Assembly: GCF_048571125.1 (NCBI RefSeq)
Contig: NZ_CP182343.1
Location: forward strand, 2,604,001 to 2,668,000
Source: Arcobacter siniprincipis
Lineage (GTDB): Bacteria; Campylobacterota; Campylobacteria; Campylobacterales; Arcobacteraceae
DNA: 64,000 nt
Direction: 5' to 3'
Part shown: positions 43,504-52,912 of the stretch, piece by piece
Layout of the letters: every line of letters begins with the position of its first letter
How positions within the stretch are numbered: the stretch's first letter is position 1
Made by a program: the position numbers and the translations under genes
Notes under the pieces: generated by a model
The model's database searches: none
What the model saw: only the letters and a program-made list of their open reading frames with translations
Told to the model about the DNA's origin: nothing

Positions 43504-44529
43504 TTACTTTAAAATGCTTTTATATTTTTCCAAATACCACTCAATTGTTTTAACAATTCCAGTTTCAAAGTTTTCATCTGCTTTCCATCCTAACTCATTT
43601 TCTAGCTTAGTTGCATCAATTGCATATCTTCTATCATGTCCTGCTCTATCTTCTACAAATGTGATTAATTCTTTATATGAAGTTTCTTTTGGTATTTTTT
43701 TATCTAAGATTGTGCAAATTTTGTCAACTATTTGAAGATTTGTTTTCTCATTTCTTCCTCCAATATTATACACGTCACCTGTTTTGCCTATATGGTAGAC
43801 TAGGTCAATTCCTTTACAGTGGTCTATTACATATAACCAATCTCTGATATTCTTTCCATCTCCATATATCGGAATTGGATTTCCTTTTAAAGCATTTCTT
43901 ATAATTGTAGGAATTAATTTCTCATCATGTTGTTTTGGCCCATAGTTATTTGAACAGTTTGTAATTACTGTATTCATTCCATATGTTTCATTATAAGCTC
44001 GGATAAGCATATCACTGGATGCTTTTGATGCGGAGTATGGAGAGTTTGGAGCATAAGGTGTTATTTCAGTAAATAATCCAGTTTCACCGAGTGTTCCATA
44101 GACTTCATCAGTTGAGATATGGTGAAATCGTGCATTCTGATATTCCTCTTTATAGTCAAATGGCTTATTCATCCAATATTTATATGCCACATCAATTAAA
44201 GTAAAAGTACCATTGACATTTGTTTGTACAAATACACCTGGTTTTTTAATAGAGTTATCTACATGTGATTCAGCGGCAAAATGAATTACACCAGAAATAT
44301 CATATTCAGAAAATATAAATTCTACAAGTTCTCTATTACAAATATCACCTTTAATAAACTTATATCTTGAACTTTTCTCACATTCTGTTAAATTTTCTAA
44401 ATTTCCAGCATAAGTTAATAAGTCTAGGTTTATTAAATTATATTCTTGATATTTATCTAAAAAGTACGGCACAAAGTTTGAACCAATAAATCCTGCTGTC
44501 CCTGTCAATAATATATTTTTGTTGTGCAT
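43504..44529 (-). CDS. rmlB: dTDP-glucose 4,6-dehydratase
   Basis: The 341-residue SDR begins NILLTGTAGFIGSNF and has HFAAESHVDNSIK, STDEVYGTLGE, YSASKASSDM and NCSNNYGPKQHDEKLIP, all diagnostic of RmlB. The ATG has AGGAAA upstream. It converts dTDP-glucose to the 4-keto-6-deoxy intermediate. It is separated from rmlC by a 126-bp spacer that contains an SDR scar, and the CapF-like reductase follows. Confidence 0.96.
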   Translation of the reverse strand: MHNKNILLTGTAGFIGSNFVPYFLDKYQEYNLINLDLLTYAGNLENLTECEKSSRYKFIKGDICNRELVEFIFSEYDISGVIHFAAESHVDNSIKKPGVFVQTNVNGTFTLIDVAYKYWMNKPFDYKEEYQNARFHHISTDEVYGTLGETGLFTEITPYAPNSPYSASKASSDMLIRAYNETYGMNTVITNCSNNYGPKQHDEKLIPTIIRNALKGNPIPIYGDGKNIRDWLYVIDHCKGIDLVYHIGKTGDVYNIGGRNEKTNLQIVDKICTILDKKIPKETSYKELITFVEDRAGHDRRYAIDATKLENELGWKADENFETGIVKTIEWYLEKYKSILK

Positions 44530-44600
44530 TTAATTTCCTATATTTGTTTTTATATATTTAAAATATCTTTCTATTTTCATTCATTAATTACGATTTAATA

Positions 44601-44663
44601 TTAATATATTAAGTTAAATTCATCGATAAATCAATTTGAACCCGTTAGCAAAATATTATTCAT
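44601..44663 (-). pseudogene. Scar of an SDR gene between rmlC and rmlB
   Basis: An ATG at 44663 overlaps the end of rmlC as in a coupled operon gene. It reads MNNILLTGSN, then TGA where Gly is expected, then FIDEFNLIY and a stop at 44601. The pattern NILLTGSNGFIG is a standard SDR start. The rest of the gene is gone. It could be the remnant of rmlD, of a second rmlB, or of a Tll-like reductase; the stub is too short to tell. Confidence 0.6.
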
Positions 44664-45231
44664 AATAATTTATGCCATATTCAAATAAATCACCTGTTTC
44701 ATGGAGCTTTGGTTGTTTAGTATCTTTAAGAGATAAAGTTAACTCTTCTTTTTTCAATATCCAATCTATATTTAAATTTTCATCATCAAATGCTATGCCT
44801 CTATCACACTCTGGACTATAATAATTATCTACTTTATAAGCAAAAATTGTATCTTCTTCTAGCACTATAAAGCCGTGTGCAAATCCTCTTGGCACGAGCA
44901 TTTGCTTTTTATTCTCAGCACTTAATTCAACCGCTGTATATTGGCCAAAAGTTGGAGAATTTTTTCTAATATCCACAGCTACATCTAAAACTCGACCTTG
45001 AATAACTCGTACAAGTTTTGTTTGAGCAAAGGGAGGTAATTGATAATGAAGTCCTCTCAAAACACCTTTTGATGATTTAGATTCATTATCTTGGCAAAAA
45101 CTGATTTGATAGTCTAAAAATTTTTCTAATTTATCAGCACGAAAGGTTTCTACAAAATATCCTCTATTATCGCCGTGTACTTTTGGTTCAATTACTACTA
45201 CATCGAAAATATTACTTCTTTTAAACTCCAT
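44656..45231 (-). CDS. rmlC: dTDP-4-dehydrorhamnose 3,5-epimerase
   Basis: The 191-residue cupin has the RmlC signatures VVIEPKVHGDNRGYFVETF, SKSSKGVLRGLHYQLPP with the catalytic His region, and RGFAHGFIVLEEDTIFAYK. It gives dTDP-4-keto-L-rhamnose. It overlaps the rmlA stop by 11 bases. Confidence 0.96.
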   Translation of the reverse strand: MEFKRSNIFDVVVIEPKVHGDNRGYFVETFRADKLEKFLDYQISFCQDNESKSSKGVLRGLHYQLPPFAQTKLVRVIQGRVLDVAVDIRKNSPTFGQYTAVELSAENKKQMLVPRGFAHGFIVLEEDTIFAYKVDNYYSPECDRGIAFDDENLNIDWILKKEELTLSLKDTKQPKLHETGDLFEYGINYYE

Positions 45232-46114
45232 ATAATTTACCTTGACTTGCTCTTCTTATTAAATATTGCCCGTATTGATTTTTACTCAAAGGAAGTGCAA
45301 GTTCTAAAAGTTTTTCTTTACTTATATATCCCATTTCATAAGCTATTTCTTCAAGACAGGCAACTTTTAATGATTGTCGATTTTCTATTGTTTGTATAAA
45401 TTGACCCGCTTCCAATAAACTCTCATGAGTTCCCGTATCAAGCCAAGCATAACCTCTTCCCATTAATTCTACTTTTAATCGTGACTCATTTAAATAATCT
45501 TGATTCAAAGTTGTAATTTCAAGTTCACCTCGATGGCTTAGTTTTACATTTTTTGCTTTTTTGACAACATCTGCTGGATAAAAATACAATCCAACAACAG
45601 CATAATTTGATTTTGGTTGACTTGGTTTTTCTTCTATTGATATAACATCACCATTACCATTAAATTCTGCAACACCATATCTCTCTGGATCTTTTACATA
45701 ATAACCAAACACTGTTGCTTTATTTTCTTCTTTTACATTTTTTACACTTTGTGCAAGAAGTTTAGTTAATCCATGTCCATAAAAAATATTATCACCAAGT
45801 ATCAAACAAGCATCTTCGCCATTCAAGAACTCTTCTCCTAAAATAAATGCTTGTGCCAATCCATCAGGGCTTGGTTGCTCTATATAAGAGAATTTCATTC
45901 CTAAATCTTCTCCACTGCCTAAAAGTTCTTCAAATCTTGGTAAATCATTTGGTGTTGAAATGATTAATACTTCTTTAATTTCTGCTAACATTACAACAGA
46001 CAAGGGATAATAAATCATTGGTTTATCGTAGATGGGCACAAGTTGTTTTGAGACACCTTTTGTGATTGGATAAAGTCTTGTTCCTGAACCACCCGCCAAA
46101 ATTATTGCTTTCAT
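45221..46114 (-). CDS. rmlA: Glucose-1-phosphate thymidylyltransferase
   Basis: The 297-residue protein starts MKAIILAGGSGTRLYPIT and has KQLVPIYDKPMIYYPL, LGDNIFYGHGL, VEFNGNGDVISIEEKP and YAWLDTGTHESL, the standard RmlA motifs. It makes dTDP-glucose for the rml pathway and is the first gene after a 181-bp gap, so a promoter for this part is likely there. Length is normal. Confidence 0.96.
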   Translation of the reverse strand: MKAIILAGGSGTRLYPITKGVSKQLVPIYDKPMIYYPLSVVMLAEIKEVLIISTPNDLPRFEELLGSGEDLGMKFSYIEQPSPDGLAQAFILGEEFLNGEDACLILGDNIFYGHGLTKLLAQSVKNVKEENKATVFGYYVKDPERYGVAEFNGNGDVISIEEKPSQPKSNYAVVGLYFYPADVVKKAKNVKLSHRGELEITTLNQDYLNESRLKVELMGRGYAWLDTGTHESLLEAGQFIQTIENRQSLKVACLEEIAYEMGYISKEKLLELALPLSKNQYGQYLIRRASQGKLYGV

Positions 46115-46176
46115 TCTCTTTCCTTCAAAGACATTATAAAACCAGCTTTCAAAGGTACACTGTTTTACATTTTTAT

Positions 46177-46215
46177 CGCCACAGAATTAAACTAAGTTTA
46201 AATAATTTCTGTGCG
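46177..46215. other. Hairpin in the wzx-rmlA spacer
   Basis: CACAGAA at 46180-46186 pairs with TTCTGTG at 46207-46213, flanked by CGC/GCG and containing an inner AAAC/GTTT pairing. It lies in the 181-bp gap between wzx and rmlA and has no long T-run on either side. A minus-strand TATAAT sits beside it at 46218-46223. It may be an attenuator or a binding site; no function can be assigned. Confidence 0.4.
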
Positions 46216-46295
46216 ATATTATAATATTTTCTTTATTATAGAATGGTTCAATTGTACTTTCTTATTACTTGTAAATATATTATTGTAATTATTTC

Positions 46296-47780
46296 TTAAC
46301 TTTTCTTTTTTGTAAAAATTTGTATTAATTCACTTTTACTGACTGCAACAATTTGTGGATACAAAAAAATTGTTATACCCACGCCAATACTATAAATTAA
46401 CCCACTCAATAAGAATTCCCATATAACTTTATCGAAAGATATAAAACGTGCACTAAGATACGCCAACAAAGACAAAATTATAATAGCGTATACTTGATGC
46501 CATACTAAAGGAAACATTTTAAGATTTAAAAATTTTACATTAAAATAGAGCTGAATATTTACAGATATAATTTGACTAATAACCATTTTCCAGGCAAATC
46601 CTATTGCTCCTAACTCTAAATAATATACAAATAAAAGTGTTAAACCCAAACCAAGAAAGGAAGAAAATATACCTATATTTCTATAAAGCTTAGTTTCTTC
46701 TAATGCAAAAAACAATGAGCCACTCAGTTGCCCATAGGTTTGATGAATAGGATAAAATGCCATAATAACCAATACAAATAAAGCATCTTTAAACTTTTCA
46801 TCAGTAAATATCATAAGAAGATTATCCGCTTGAAAAGCTATAAATACTCCAAAGTATGCAGCTATAGAATATAACATAGGGATATATCGTTTAAAAAGTT
46901 TTTGAATTTGATCTATGTCTTTGTTTTCATAAGATTTTGAGAATTCTCTTGTAATTATAGGTGTCATTGCACTAGTAAACAAAAAACACATAGCAGCAAT
47001 TGAATAAGCCAATCCATAAAAGCCTGTTTGTACTGAACCACTTATTTTTTGCAATAACCAAATATCAAATAAACCAATAGAAATAGCTATAATATTAAAA
47101 ATAAACAAGGGGGAAGAATATGTATAAAACTCCTTAATCAAATTTTTGTATGAATTTTTATATGTAATGATATTTTTTTGGAAAATATTTTTTTTAGAAA
47201 ATAATATACTAAGAATAAAAAGAAAAGAGAATAAAGAAAAAAGATGAAAATAAAAATATATACTTAAATCAAAAGTAAAATAATAAATCAAAAGTATTAA
47301 TATAAAAAGTGTAAATAATTTATGCACTATTTTTATTAATTCGACAGAAACTGTTAATGCATAAGCATCAGATATTTTAACAAAAATTTGCATCATCCAA
47401 GTCAAAAAACCAAACCATAAGCCTAAATATATATATTCATTTGCTATTTCTGGTAAAAAAAAGTATAAATAATCTAAAATATCAAGGAGATAAATAAATA
47501 AAAACAATAAAAACAATAAAAACAATGAAAAGAAAAAATAAAAATTTATCAACTCTTTTCGCTGATTTTTAGCAGACAGTTTAGTAAAAAAAGCCGTTGA
47601 TGTCCCTGCATCTAAAAAAGCTAAAATTTGAGAAAAAAATTGCTGTATATAACTAAACTGACCAAAAGCAATAGGTCCTAAAGCTTTTGGTACAATAGCA
47701 ACTAAAATGATATTTATCAAACCATTCACAATATTTGAGAATAATTTAATAATATATCTTTTTTTTAAACTATCTTCCAT
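46296..47780 (-). CDS. wzx: Wzx-type oligosaccharide flippase
   Basis: The 494-residue protein has 12 to 14 membrane helices and the MATE/PST-fold start IIKLFSNIVNGLINIILVAIVP with GPIAFGQFSYIQ. It should flip the undecaprenyl-linked repeat unit to the periplasm. No clear Wzy polymerase or O-antigen ligase is seen in the window. It lies 26 bases after the carbamoyltransferase. A 9-bp repeat in its coding sequence adds LFL units to one helix. Confidence 0.9.
   Translation of the reverse strand: MEDSLKKRYIIKLFSNIVNGLINIILVAIVPKALGPIAFGQFSYIQQFFSQILAFLDAGTSTAFFTKLSAKNQRKELINFYFFFSLFLLFLLFLFIYLLDILDYLYFFLPEIANEYIYLGLWFGFLTWMMQIFVKISDAYALTVSVELIKIVHKLFTLFILILLIYYFTFDLSIYFYFHLFSLFSFLFILSILFSKKNIFQKNIITYKNSYKNLIKEFYTYSSPLFIFNIIAISIGLFDIWLLQKISGSVQTGFYGLAYSIAAMCFLFTSAMTPIITREFSKSYENKDIDQIQKLFKRYIPMLYSIAAYFGVFIAFQADNLLMIFTDEKFKDALFVLVIMAFYPIHQTYGQLSGSLFFALEETKLYRNIGIFSSFLGLGLTLLFVYYLELGAIGFAWKMVISQIISVNIQLYFNVKFLNLKMFPLVWHQVYAIIILSLLAYLSARFISFDKVIWEFLLSGLIYSIGVGITIFLYPQIVAVSKSELIQIFTKKKS
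47497..47532 (-). repeat. 9-bp in-frame repeat within wzx
   Basis: The unit aataaaaac occurs three times in a row (47497-47523) followed by aatgaaaag. It encodes repeated Leu-Phe-Leu in a membrane helix. As the unit is a multiple of 3, slippage would add or remove three residues without shifting the frame. Confidence 0.6.
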
Positions 47781-47806
47781 ACTTAAGAAATCCCAATTAG
47801 CAAAAA

Positions 47807-49588
47807 TTACCTTTTGCTAATCAAAACATGATTTAAAATCAAATGCTTTAAGCCAGAATTTTCAAATACATGTATAGCATCATCAATATCATTTACAACA
47901 GGTAAACCATGTAGGTTATAACTGGTATTTAGCAATGAACCTATACCTGTGATTTTAGAAAATTCTTCTATTAAATCATAATACTCTTCATTTTGTTCTT
48001 TCGTTAAAATTTGAGGTCTTATGGTTTCATCATAGGGATGAGTACCTGCTTTTATATCATTTAAAAACTCTTTTTTTGTATCCATTGCAACAGCCATATA
48101 TCGTGATTCAAAACCTTTTGGATTAACTAAATATTTATCCACATATGTATCAAGAACAGTTGCAGCAAAAGGCATCCAAAAATCTCTTCCTTTTATAAGT
48201 TCATTAATATGTTGAATAATATTTGGGTTAGAAGGATTTGCCAATATACTTCGATTGCCTAATGCTCTTGAACCAAATTCCATTCTTCCACATACTCTAG
48301 CAACAACTTCACCTTCAGATAAAAGTTTTGCAATATATTTATTGTCTGCTTTAAGTATATTATATTTTTTGTCCAAATTATTTTTTTGGAGATATTCATC
48401 TACTTCATTGACAATATTTTCAGTACCTAAATTTAAATTATATAAAGGCTTATTCTTTACATTGTTTTCATAATTAGCAAAATAACATGCTCCAATACTT
48501 TGAGACTCATCGGAAGAAGAACCAGCAACAAAAATATCATCAACAAAATCTAAATCACCCAATGCTTTATTCGCTTTAACATTCATAGCGACCCCACCAC
48601 TAAATACAAAGTTCTTAAATCCTATCTCTTTAAATGCTCTTAAAAATAATTCATTTAAAATTTTCTCAGTATAAAGCTGGACTCCTCCAGCAATATTATC
48701 AAATCTATGATATTTTAATTTTTCATTTAAAAACTCATACAAATTAGCAGGTCTATTTTTATGCACTATTTTTAAACCATCAAATTGTAATAATTCATCA
48801 AAAATATCGGCAACTTTTTTTGAATATTTTTCTTTAGCATAAGGTGCTAAACCCATTACTTTAAATTCATGTTCAAGAGGTTTCATTCTAAGATACAACG
48901 TCACCATTCGATAAAGTCTTGCAATTTCACATTGATTGCTATCTGTTACTAACTCAAATTTATCATTTTCTATTTTCCATACTGTTTGGTTTTTGCCATC
49001 ACCATATGCATCTACTGTTATTGCAATGGTTTTATCTTTTTTATTTGGATTCGCAAAATATCCATACATTGCATGACAAGTATGGTGATCATAAAATTTT
49101 ATTTTTTCTTTATCAATTTGCATAAAATTTGCTATATCATTGACTACAACTTCAGTAACTTTACTTTGTAATTCTTCTAGGTCTAAATTATAAAACTCAT
49201 TAGGAATAGTATAAAAACTTTTTTCACCCTTAAATTTTTTTTCAAAAATTTGTTTTGCATAATCTTTTGGATAATTTTCTCCAGCTAATTTTGGTTTCCA
49301 ATAATCCTCCATCATATCAATATAATCATCTATATCAAAAACTGCATCAATTGGATAATTTAAATTATTCAAATCATCTCTGGCAATAGTAGACATTGCA
49401 ACAATATCAATATTCTCATTTGATAAATCATATCGCTTCATTATATATTCGACACAATTTTTAGGGAAGCCTTTTTCATTTTTTCGTTTAGTAAATCTTT
49501 CTTCTTGAATAGCACAAACTACTTCACCATTAATTGATAATGCAGCAGATGCATTATGGTCATCATATATACCTATTATTATCATCAT
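47807..49588 (-). CDS. O-carbamoyltransferase, NodU/CmcH family
   Basis: The 593-residue protein begins IIIGIYDDHNASAALSING and has EERFTKRKNEKGFP, DHHTCHAMYGYFANP and AVTVDAYGDG-like and FSGGVAMNVKANKAL segments, then the C-terminal YrdC-like part with RMEFGSRALGNRSILA. It transfers a carbamoyl group to a sugar hydroxyl, as NodU does on Nod factors. It lies between the acetamidino genes and wzx, so carbamoylation of the lipid-linked unit or of a nucleotide sugar is likely. The acceptor is unknown. Confidence 0.92.
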   Translation of the reverse strand: MMIIIGIYDDHNASAALSINGEVVCAIQEERFTKRKNEKGFPKNCVEYIMKRYDLSNENIDIVAMSTIARDDLNNLNYPIDAVFDIDDYIDMMEDYWKPKLAGENYPKDYAKQIFEKKFKGEKSFYTIPNEFYNLDLEELQSKVTEVVVNDIANFMQIDKEKIKFYDHHTCHAMYGYFANPNKKDKTIAITVDAYGDGKNQTVWKIENDKFELVTDSNQCEIARLYRMVTLYLRMKPLEHEFKVMGLAPYAKEKYSKKVADIFDELLQFDGLKIVHKNRPANLYEFLNEKLKYHRFDNIAGGVQLYTEKILNELFLRAFKEIGFKNFVFSGGVAMNVKANKALGDLDFVDDIFVAGSSSDESQSIGACYFANYENNVKNKPLYNLNLGTENIVNEVDEYLQKNNLDKKYNILKADNKYIAKLLSEGEVVARVCGRMEFGSRALGNRSILANPSNPNIIQHINELIKGRDFWMPFAATVLDTYVDKYLVNPKGFESRYMAVAMDTKKEFLNDIKAGTHPYDETIRPQILTKEQNEEYYDLIEEFSKITGIGSLLNTSYNLHGLPVVNDIDDAIHVFENSGLKHLILNHVLISKR

Positions 49589-49604
49589 TCATCCTTTGTT
49601 AAAT

Positions 49605-50375
49605 TTAATTCCAATTTGCTATATTTAAATTTTCTTCTAAAATCTTTTGTCTTGCATTTGGTAAGCCATTACCTATAAAATTAAAAAGATTTGCAGTTGC
49701 CACAGCATCAATTTTTTCTCTTTTTAACCCCTCTAGTAAATGATTTTCATTGCCAGCTCCACCTGCTATAATAAGTGGTACTTTTACATTTTGAGATATT
49801 TTATCAATCGTTTCAAAATCATATCCAAAGCCTGTACCATCTTTCTCTATAGAATTAAAATATATCTCTCCAATGCCTAGTTCTTCGACATAAATTATAT
49901 ACTCATTAAGTGACATATCTAACTTTTGCATACCATCTGATATAAAAACTGCTAGATCATTATCCTTTATTTTATAATCAATACTTGCAATTACACTTTG
50001 AGATCCATATTGTTTTATAATTTCTTTTACAATTTGCGGGGCAGAGTAAAGTATAGAGTTTAATACAAGCTTATCAGCGCCACTATTAAACAATAACTTT
50101 GCATCTTCAAGACTTCTAATACCACCACCTGCTGCTATTGGTATAAATACATCATCTACAAGTTTTTCTAATACTTGTGCAAATTCTTCTAAATTTTTTT
50201 CATTTTTAGAAGCATTGAGTACTATGAGTTCATCAAGACAAAAAGCTATCTCTTTAAATTTATAATTTCTTTCTAGCCAATTTATATCACCAACTTTTTG
50301 AAGTCTAAAATTTCTACTTTGGTTAAATTTACCATTTCCATATATGAGTGTAAATATTATTCTTTTTCTAAGCAT
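49605..50375 (-). CDS. HisF-like ammonia-channel subunit for amidino-sugar synthesis
   Basis: The 256-residue TIM barrel begins MLRKRIIFTLIYGNGKFNQ and has IPIAAGGGIRSLEDAK, GADKLVLNS and LIIAGGAGNENHLLEGL. It belongs to the HisF2/WbuZ branch. It starts 1 base before the HisH-like stop. In WbpG-HisH2-HisF2 systems the pair delivers ammonia to the amidotransferase. No other his genes are near, so histidine synthesis is unlikely. Confidence 0.9.
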   Translation of the reverse strand: MLRKRIIFTLIYGNGKFNQSRNFRLQKVGDINWLERNYKFKEIAFCLDELIVLNASKNEKNLEEFAQVLEKLVDDVFIPIAAGGGIRSLEDAKLLFNSGADKLVLNSILYSAPQIVKEIIKQYGSQSVIASIDYKIKDNDLAVFISDGMQKLDMSLNEYIIYVEELGIGEIYFNSIEKDGTGFGYDFETIDKISQNVKVPLIIAGGAGNENHLLEGLKREKIDAVATANLFNFIGNGLPNARQKILEENLNIANWN

Positions 50376-50987
50376 TTAAAACTTCTCAATAAAATTTTTA
50401 AGCAATTTAAGTCCATTGTTTTGACTGAGTTCTGGATGAAATTGTGTTCCTACAATATTGTCTTTTTCATACGAAGCTATAAACTCTTCACCATAATGAC
50501 AAATCGACTGATTTATGTCATTATTACTTTGTAATTTATAACTGTGAGTAAAATAAAAATCATTAATTGCATGAAAACCTTCATAAATTTTAGCATTTGT
50601 ATTAATCTGTACTTGATTAAATCCAACATGAGGTACTTTCAGATTTTCAATACTAAATTTTTTACATTCTGCATCTATATATTCAAGACCAATTGCTCCA
50701 CCATCTTCTTCACTACTCTTACAAAGTAACTGCATACCAAGGCAAATTCCAAGAATTGGCTTTTTATCATCTAATACAACTTCACCTAATATTTTATGTA
50801 GTTCCATTTTGTTAATTTGATTCATTGCTTTTACAAAAGAACCCACTCCGGGTAAAAGTAATTTATCTGCAGATTTAATATCTTCATATTTATTTGAAAT
50901 CACTATTTGATTTAGCCCTAAATATTTAAATGCACTGCTAACAGATTTGATATTTCCCATTCCATAATCAACAATAACTAATTTCAT
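50376..50987 (-). CDS. HisH-like glutamine amidotransferase subunit
   Basis: The 203-residue class I glutaminase has the nucleophile Cys at 82 (LGICLGMQLL) and His184-Pro-Glu186 (TQFHPELSQ), so it should release ammonia from glutamine. It overlaps the upstream amidotransferase by 4 bases and abuts the HisF-like gene. It belongs to the HisH2/WbuY branch used in acetamidino sugar synthesis. Confidence 0.92.
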   Translation of the reverse strand: MKLVIVDYGMGNIKSVSSAFKYLGLNQIVISNKYEDIKSADKLLLPGVGSFVKAMNQINKMELHKILGEVVLDDKKPILGICLGMQLLCKSSEEDGGAIGLEYIDAECKKFSIENLKVPHVGFNQVQINTNAKIYEGFHAINDFYFTHSYKLQSNNDINQSICHYGEEFIASYEKDNIVGTQFHPELSQNNGLKLLKNFIEKF

Positions 50988-52126
50988 ATACTAAATTCTT
51001 CTCCAACTGTAAATTTAGGTTGCCAAATACCATCAACTTTTTCAAATAAATCTCTATTTGCATAATTATCAAGTACAGTATCAAATTCATCTTTTGTCAT
51101 TTTATAATATTCTAAATAGGTATCTATTAATTCATAAGGATAGGCATTATCATACATCTGTACAAGATTTAATGCTTGTTCTCTTGTCATAGAACCTCTT
51201 CTGATTTCAATACCGGCATCTTGAGTTGCTCTGCCAAATCCAAATTTTAAATACATTAAATAAGCATGTAATGCATAAAGTGCTTGATCATTTTGAGCAA
51301 AATTAGTAAATGTATCATGATTACCATCATCTTTCTCTATCAATCCACAATGCTCTTTTGCTACGACATAGTTTCTATATGAATCCCATGCTTCAAAGTA
51401 TGACCAATGAGTAAATGATAATCCTACTTCTGAAATTTTATCTTCTGTTGGGAATTGAAAAAAAGCTAAATCAGCATCACTTATATCTCCATCAGCTTTG
51501 ATTCTCTCAAATACTTTTTCATGTCCACCCTCTAAGTATACTCTTTTCATATATTCTATATTGTAAAGTGCTTTATTTTTACTCTCTGTTGAACCACCAT
51601 ATTCTATCTCACCATCTTCTCCATAAAATATTAATGGTATTTTAAAATTAGCAGCTGTCTTTATTACAGCAGTCATTATAGCTATCAACCATCCATAATA
51701 CGGAAAACCTTTTTCTATAAAACCATACTTATTAAGCCTATCTAATACTTTAGGATTGCAAGAAATATGAATATGATTAAAACCTGAATGGATAAAATTA
51801 TATAAATTCTGATCACCTATTTCTAAAGCTAAAGCTGGTCTAACAGTTATAGCTAAAGGATTCATTCCATACTTATGCTTAAGAGTATATGCAACATAAG
51901 AACCATCTTTCCCCCCACTAACAGGTACTATACAATCGAAATCACCATTTTTAGAACGATTTTTATCTAACAAAGATATTAATTCTTTTTGTCTTGTCTC
52001 CCAATCAATCTTTTTTTTCTCTTCCATCCATTGACATGCATTACACCACCCTCTATTATCAAAATCTATTCTTGGTCTTGTCGACATATTTAAACAATTT
52101 TTACACCAAAATATTTTTTCACTCAT
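50984..52126 (-). CDS. N-acetyl sugar amidotransferase, WbpG/PseA/PtmG family
   Basis: The 380-residue protein has a zinc-type motif (C8, C11, C28, C31) and a PP-loop VPVSGGKDGSYVAY at about 68-80 for ATP. It activates a sugar acetamido group and converts it to acetamidino with ammonia from HisH2-HisF2. Because it lies directly after ptmA in a legionaminic-acid block, the likely product is a 5-acetamidino-legionaminic acid derivative, as PtmG does in Campylobacter. The substrate is inferred from context. Confidence 0.9.
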   Translation of the reverse strand: MSEKIFWCKNCLNMSTRPRIDFDNRGWCNACQWMEEKKKIDWETRQKELISLLDKNRSKNGDFDCIVPVSGGKDGSYVAYTLKHKYGMNPLAITVRPALALEIGDQNLYNFIHSGFNHIHISCNPKVLDRLNKYGFIEKGFPYYGWLIAIMTAVIKTAANFKIPLIFYGEDGEIEYGGSTESKNKALYNIEYMKRVYLEGGHEKVFERIKADGDISDADLAFFQFPTEDKISEVGLSFTHWSYFEAWDSYRNYVVAKEHCGLIEKDDGNHDTFTNFAQNDQALYALHAYLMYLKFGFGRATQDAGIEIRRGSMTREQALNLVQMYDNAYPYELIDTYLEYYKMTKDEFDTVLDNYANRDLFEKVDGIWQPKFTVGEEFSI

Positions 52127-52141
52127 ACTTTTATTTTCCTT

Positions 52142-52912
52142 TTATAAACTAAACCCATCATCTACAACGATATTTTGACCATTAAGATATTTACTCATAT
52201 CACTAAGTAAATAAACCAATGTTCCTTTTAAATCGCTCTTATCCAACATACCTTTATTTAAACATTGTCCTTTATATTTTGATAAAAATACTTCTGGTTG
52301 GTGGTCGAAAATACCACCCGGACTTAAAGCATTGACTTTTATATTCATACCTTTAAAATATTTTGCCATATATTTTGTAAGATGAATAAGTCCTGATTTT
52401 ATTGCTGCATACTCTACAGGCATTGTCATAGGAGTATTATCATACACTTCAAATTTTGGTGCAACGACACCATAAATAGAACTAATATTAATAATATTAC
52501 CATAACCTTGCTTCTTAAAATATTGAGCGAATTGTTGAGAAGACGTAAAGTATCCTCCTAGATTTAATCCCAAATTTTGTACAAAATCTTCATATTCAAC
52601 ATCAAAAAAATGTCTTCCATAATTTTTATTTCTTGGATATGCATTATTTACTAAAGCATTTATTTTACTATATTTACTATCCAAATATTGAATACATTCA
52701 TTTAAAGATTCTTTAGAAGTAATATCAAGTTTTACAAAGTCAATAGTATTATTATTTAACTCTTTTGATAAATTTTCTTTTACTTTTAATCCTATCTCTT
52801 CATTGATATCTGCTATGATAGCTATCCCACCATTTTCTACAATAGCTTTTACAAATTCTTTACCAATAAGTCCAGCACCACCTGTTATAACTACTACTTT
52901 ATCCTTAAGCAT
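52142..52912 (-). CDS. ptmA: PtmA-like short-chain dehydrogenase
   Basis: The 256-residue classical SDR has TGGAGLIGKEF, NNAYPRNKNYG, ISSIYGVVAPKFEVY and the catalytic YAAIK. It matches the PtmA (flagellin modification A) group. In C. jejuni ptmA stands beside ptmB as here. It has been linked to supply of the GDP-sugar precursor for legionaminic acid, but its exact reaction is not settled to my knowledge. Confidence 0.85.
   Translation of the reverse strand: MLKDKVVVITGGAGLIGKEFVKAIVENGGIAIIADINEEIGLKVKENLSKELNNNTIDFVKLDITSKESLNECIQYLDSKYSKINALVNNAYPRNKNYGRHFFDVEYEDFVQNLGLNLGGYFTSSQQFAQYFKKQGYGNIINISSIYGVVAPKFEVYDNTPMTMPVEYAAIKSGLIHLTKYMAKYFKGMNIKVNALSPGGIFDHQPEVFLSKYKGQCLNKGMLDKSDLKGTLVYLLSDMSKYLNGQNIVVDDGFSL

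Noticed and set aside
49605..50987. HisF and HisH as histidine biosynthesis genes
   Set aside because: They follow an N-acetyl sugar amidotransferase and no other his genes are present; the HisF2/HisH2 sugar role fits.
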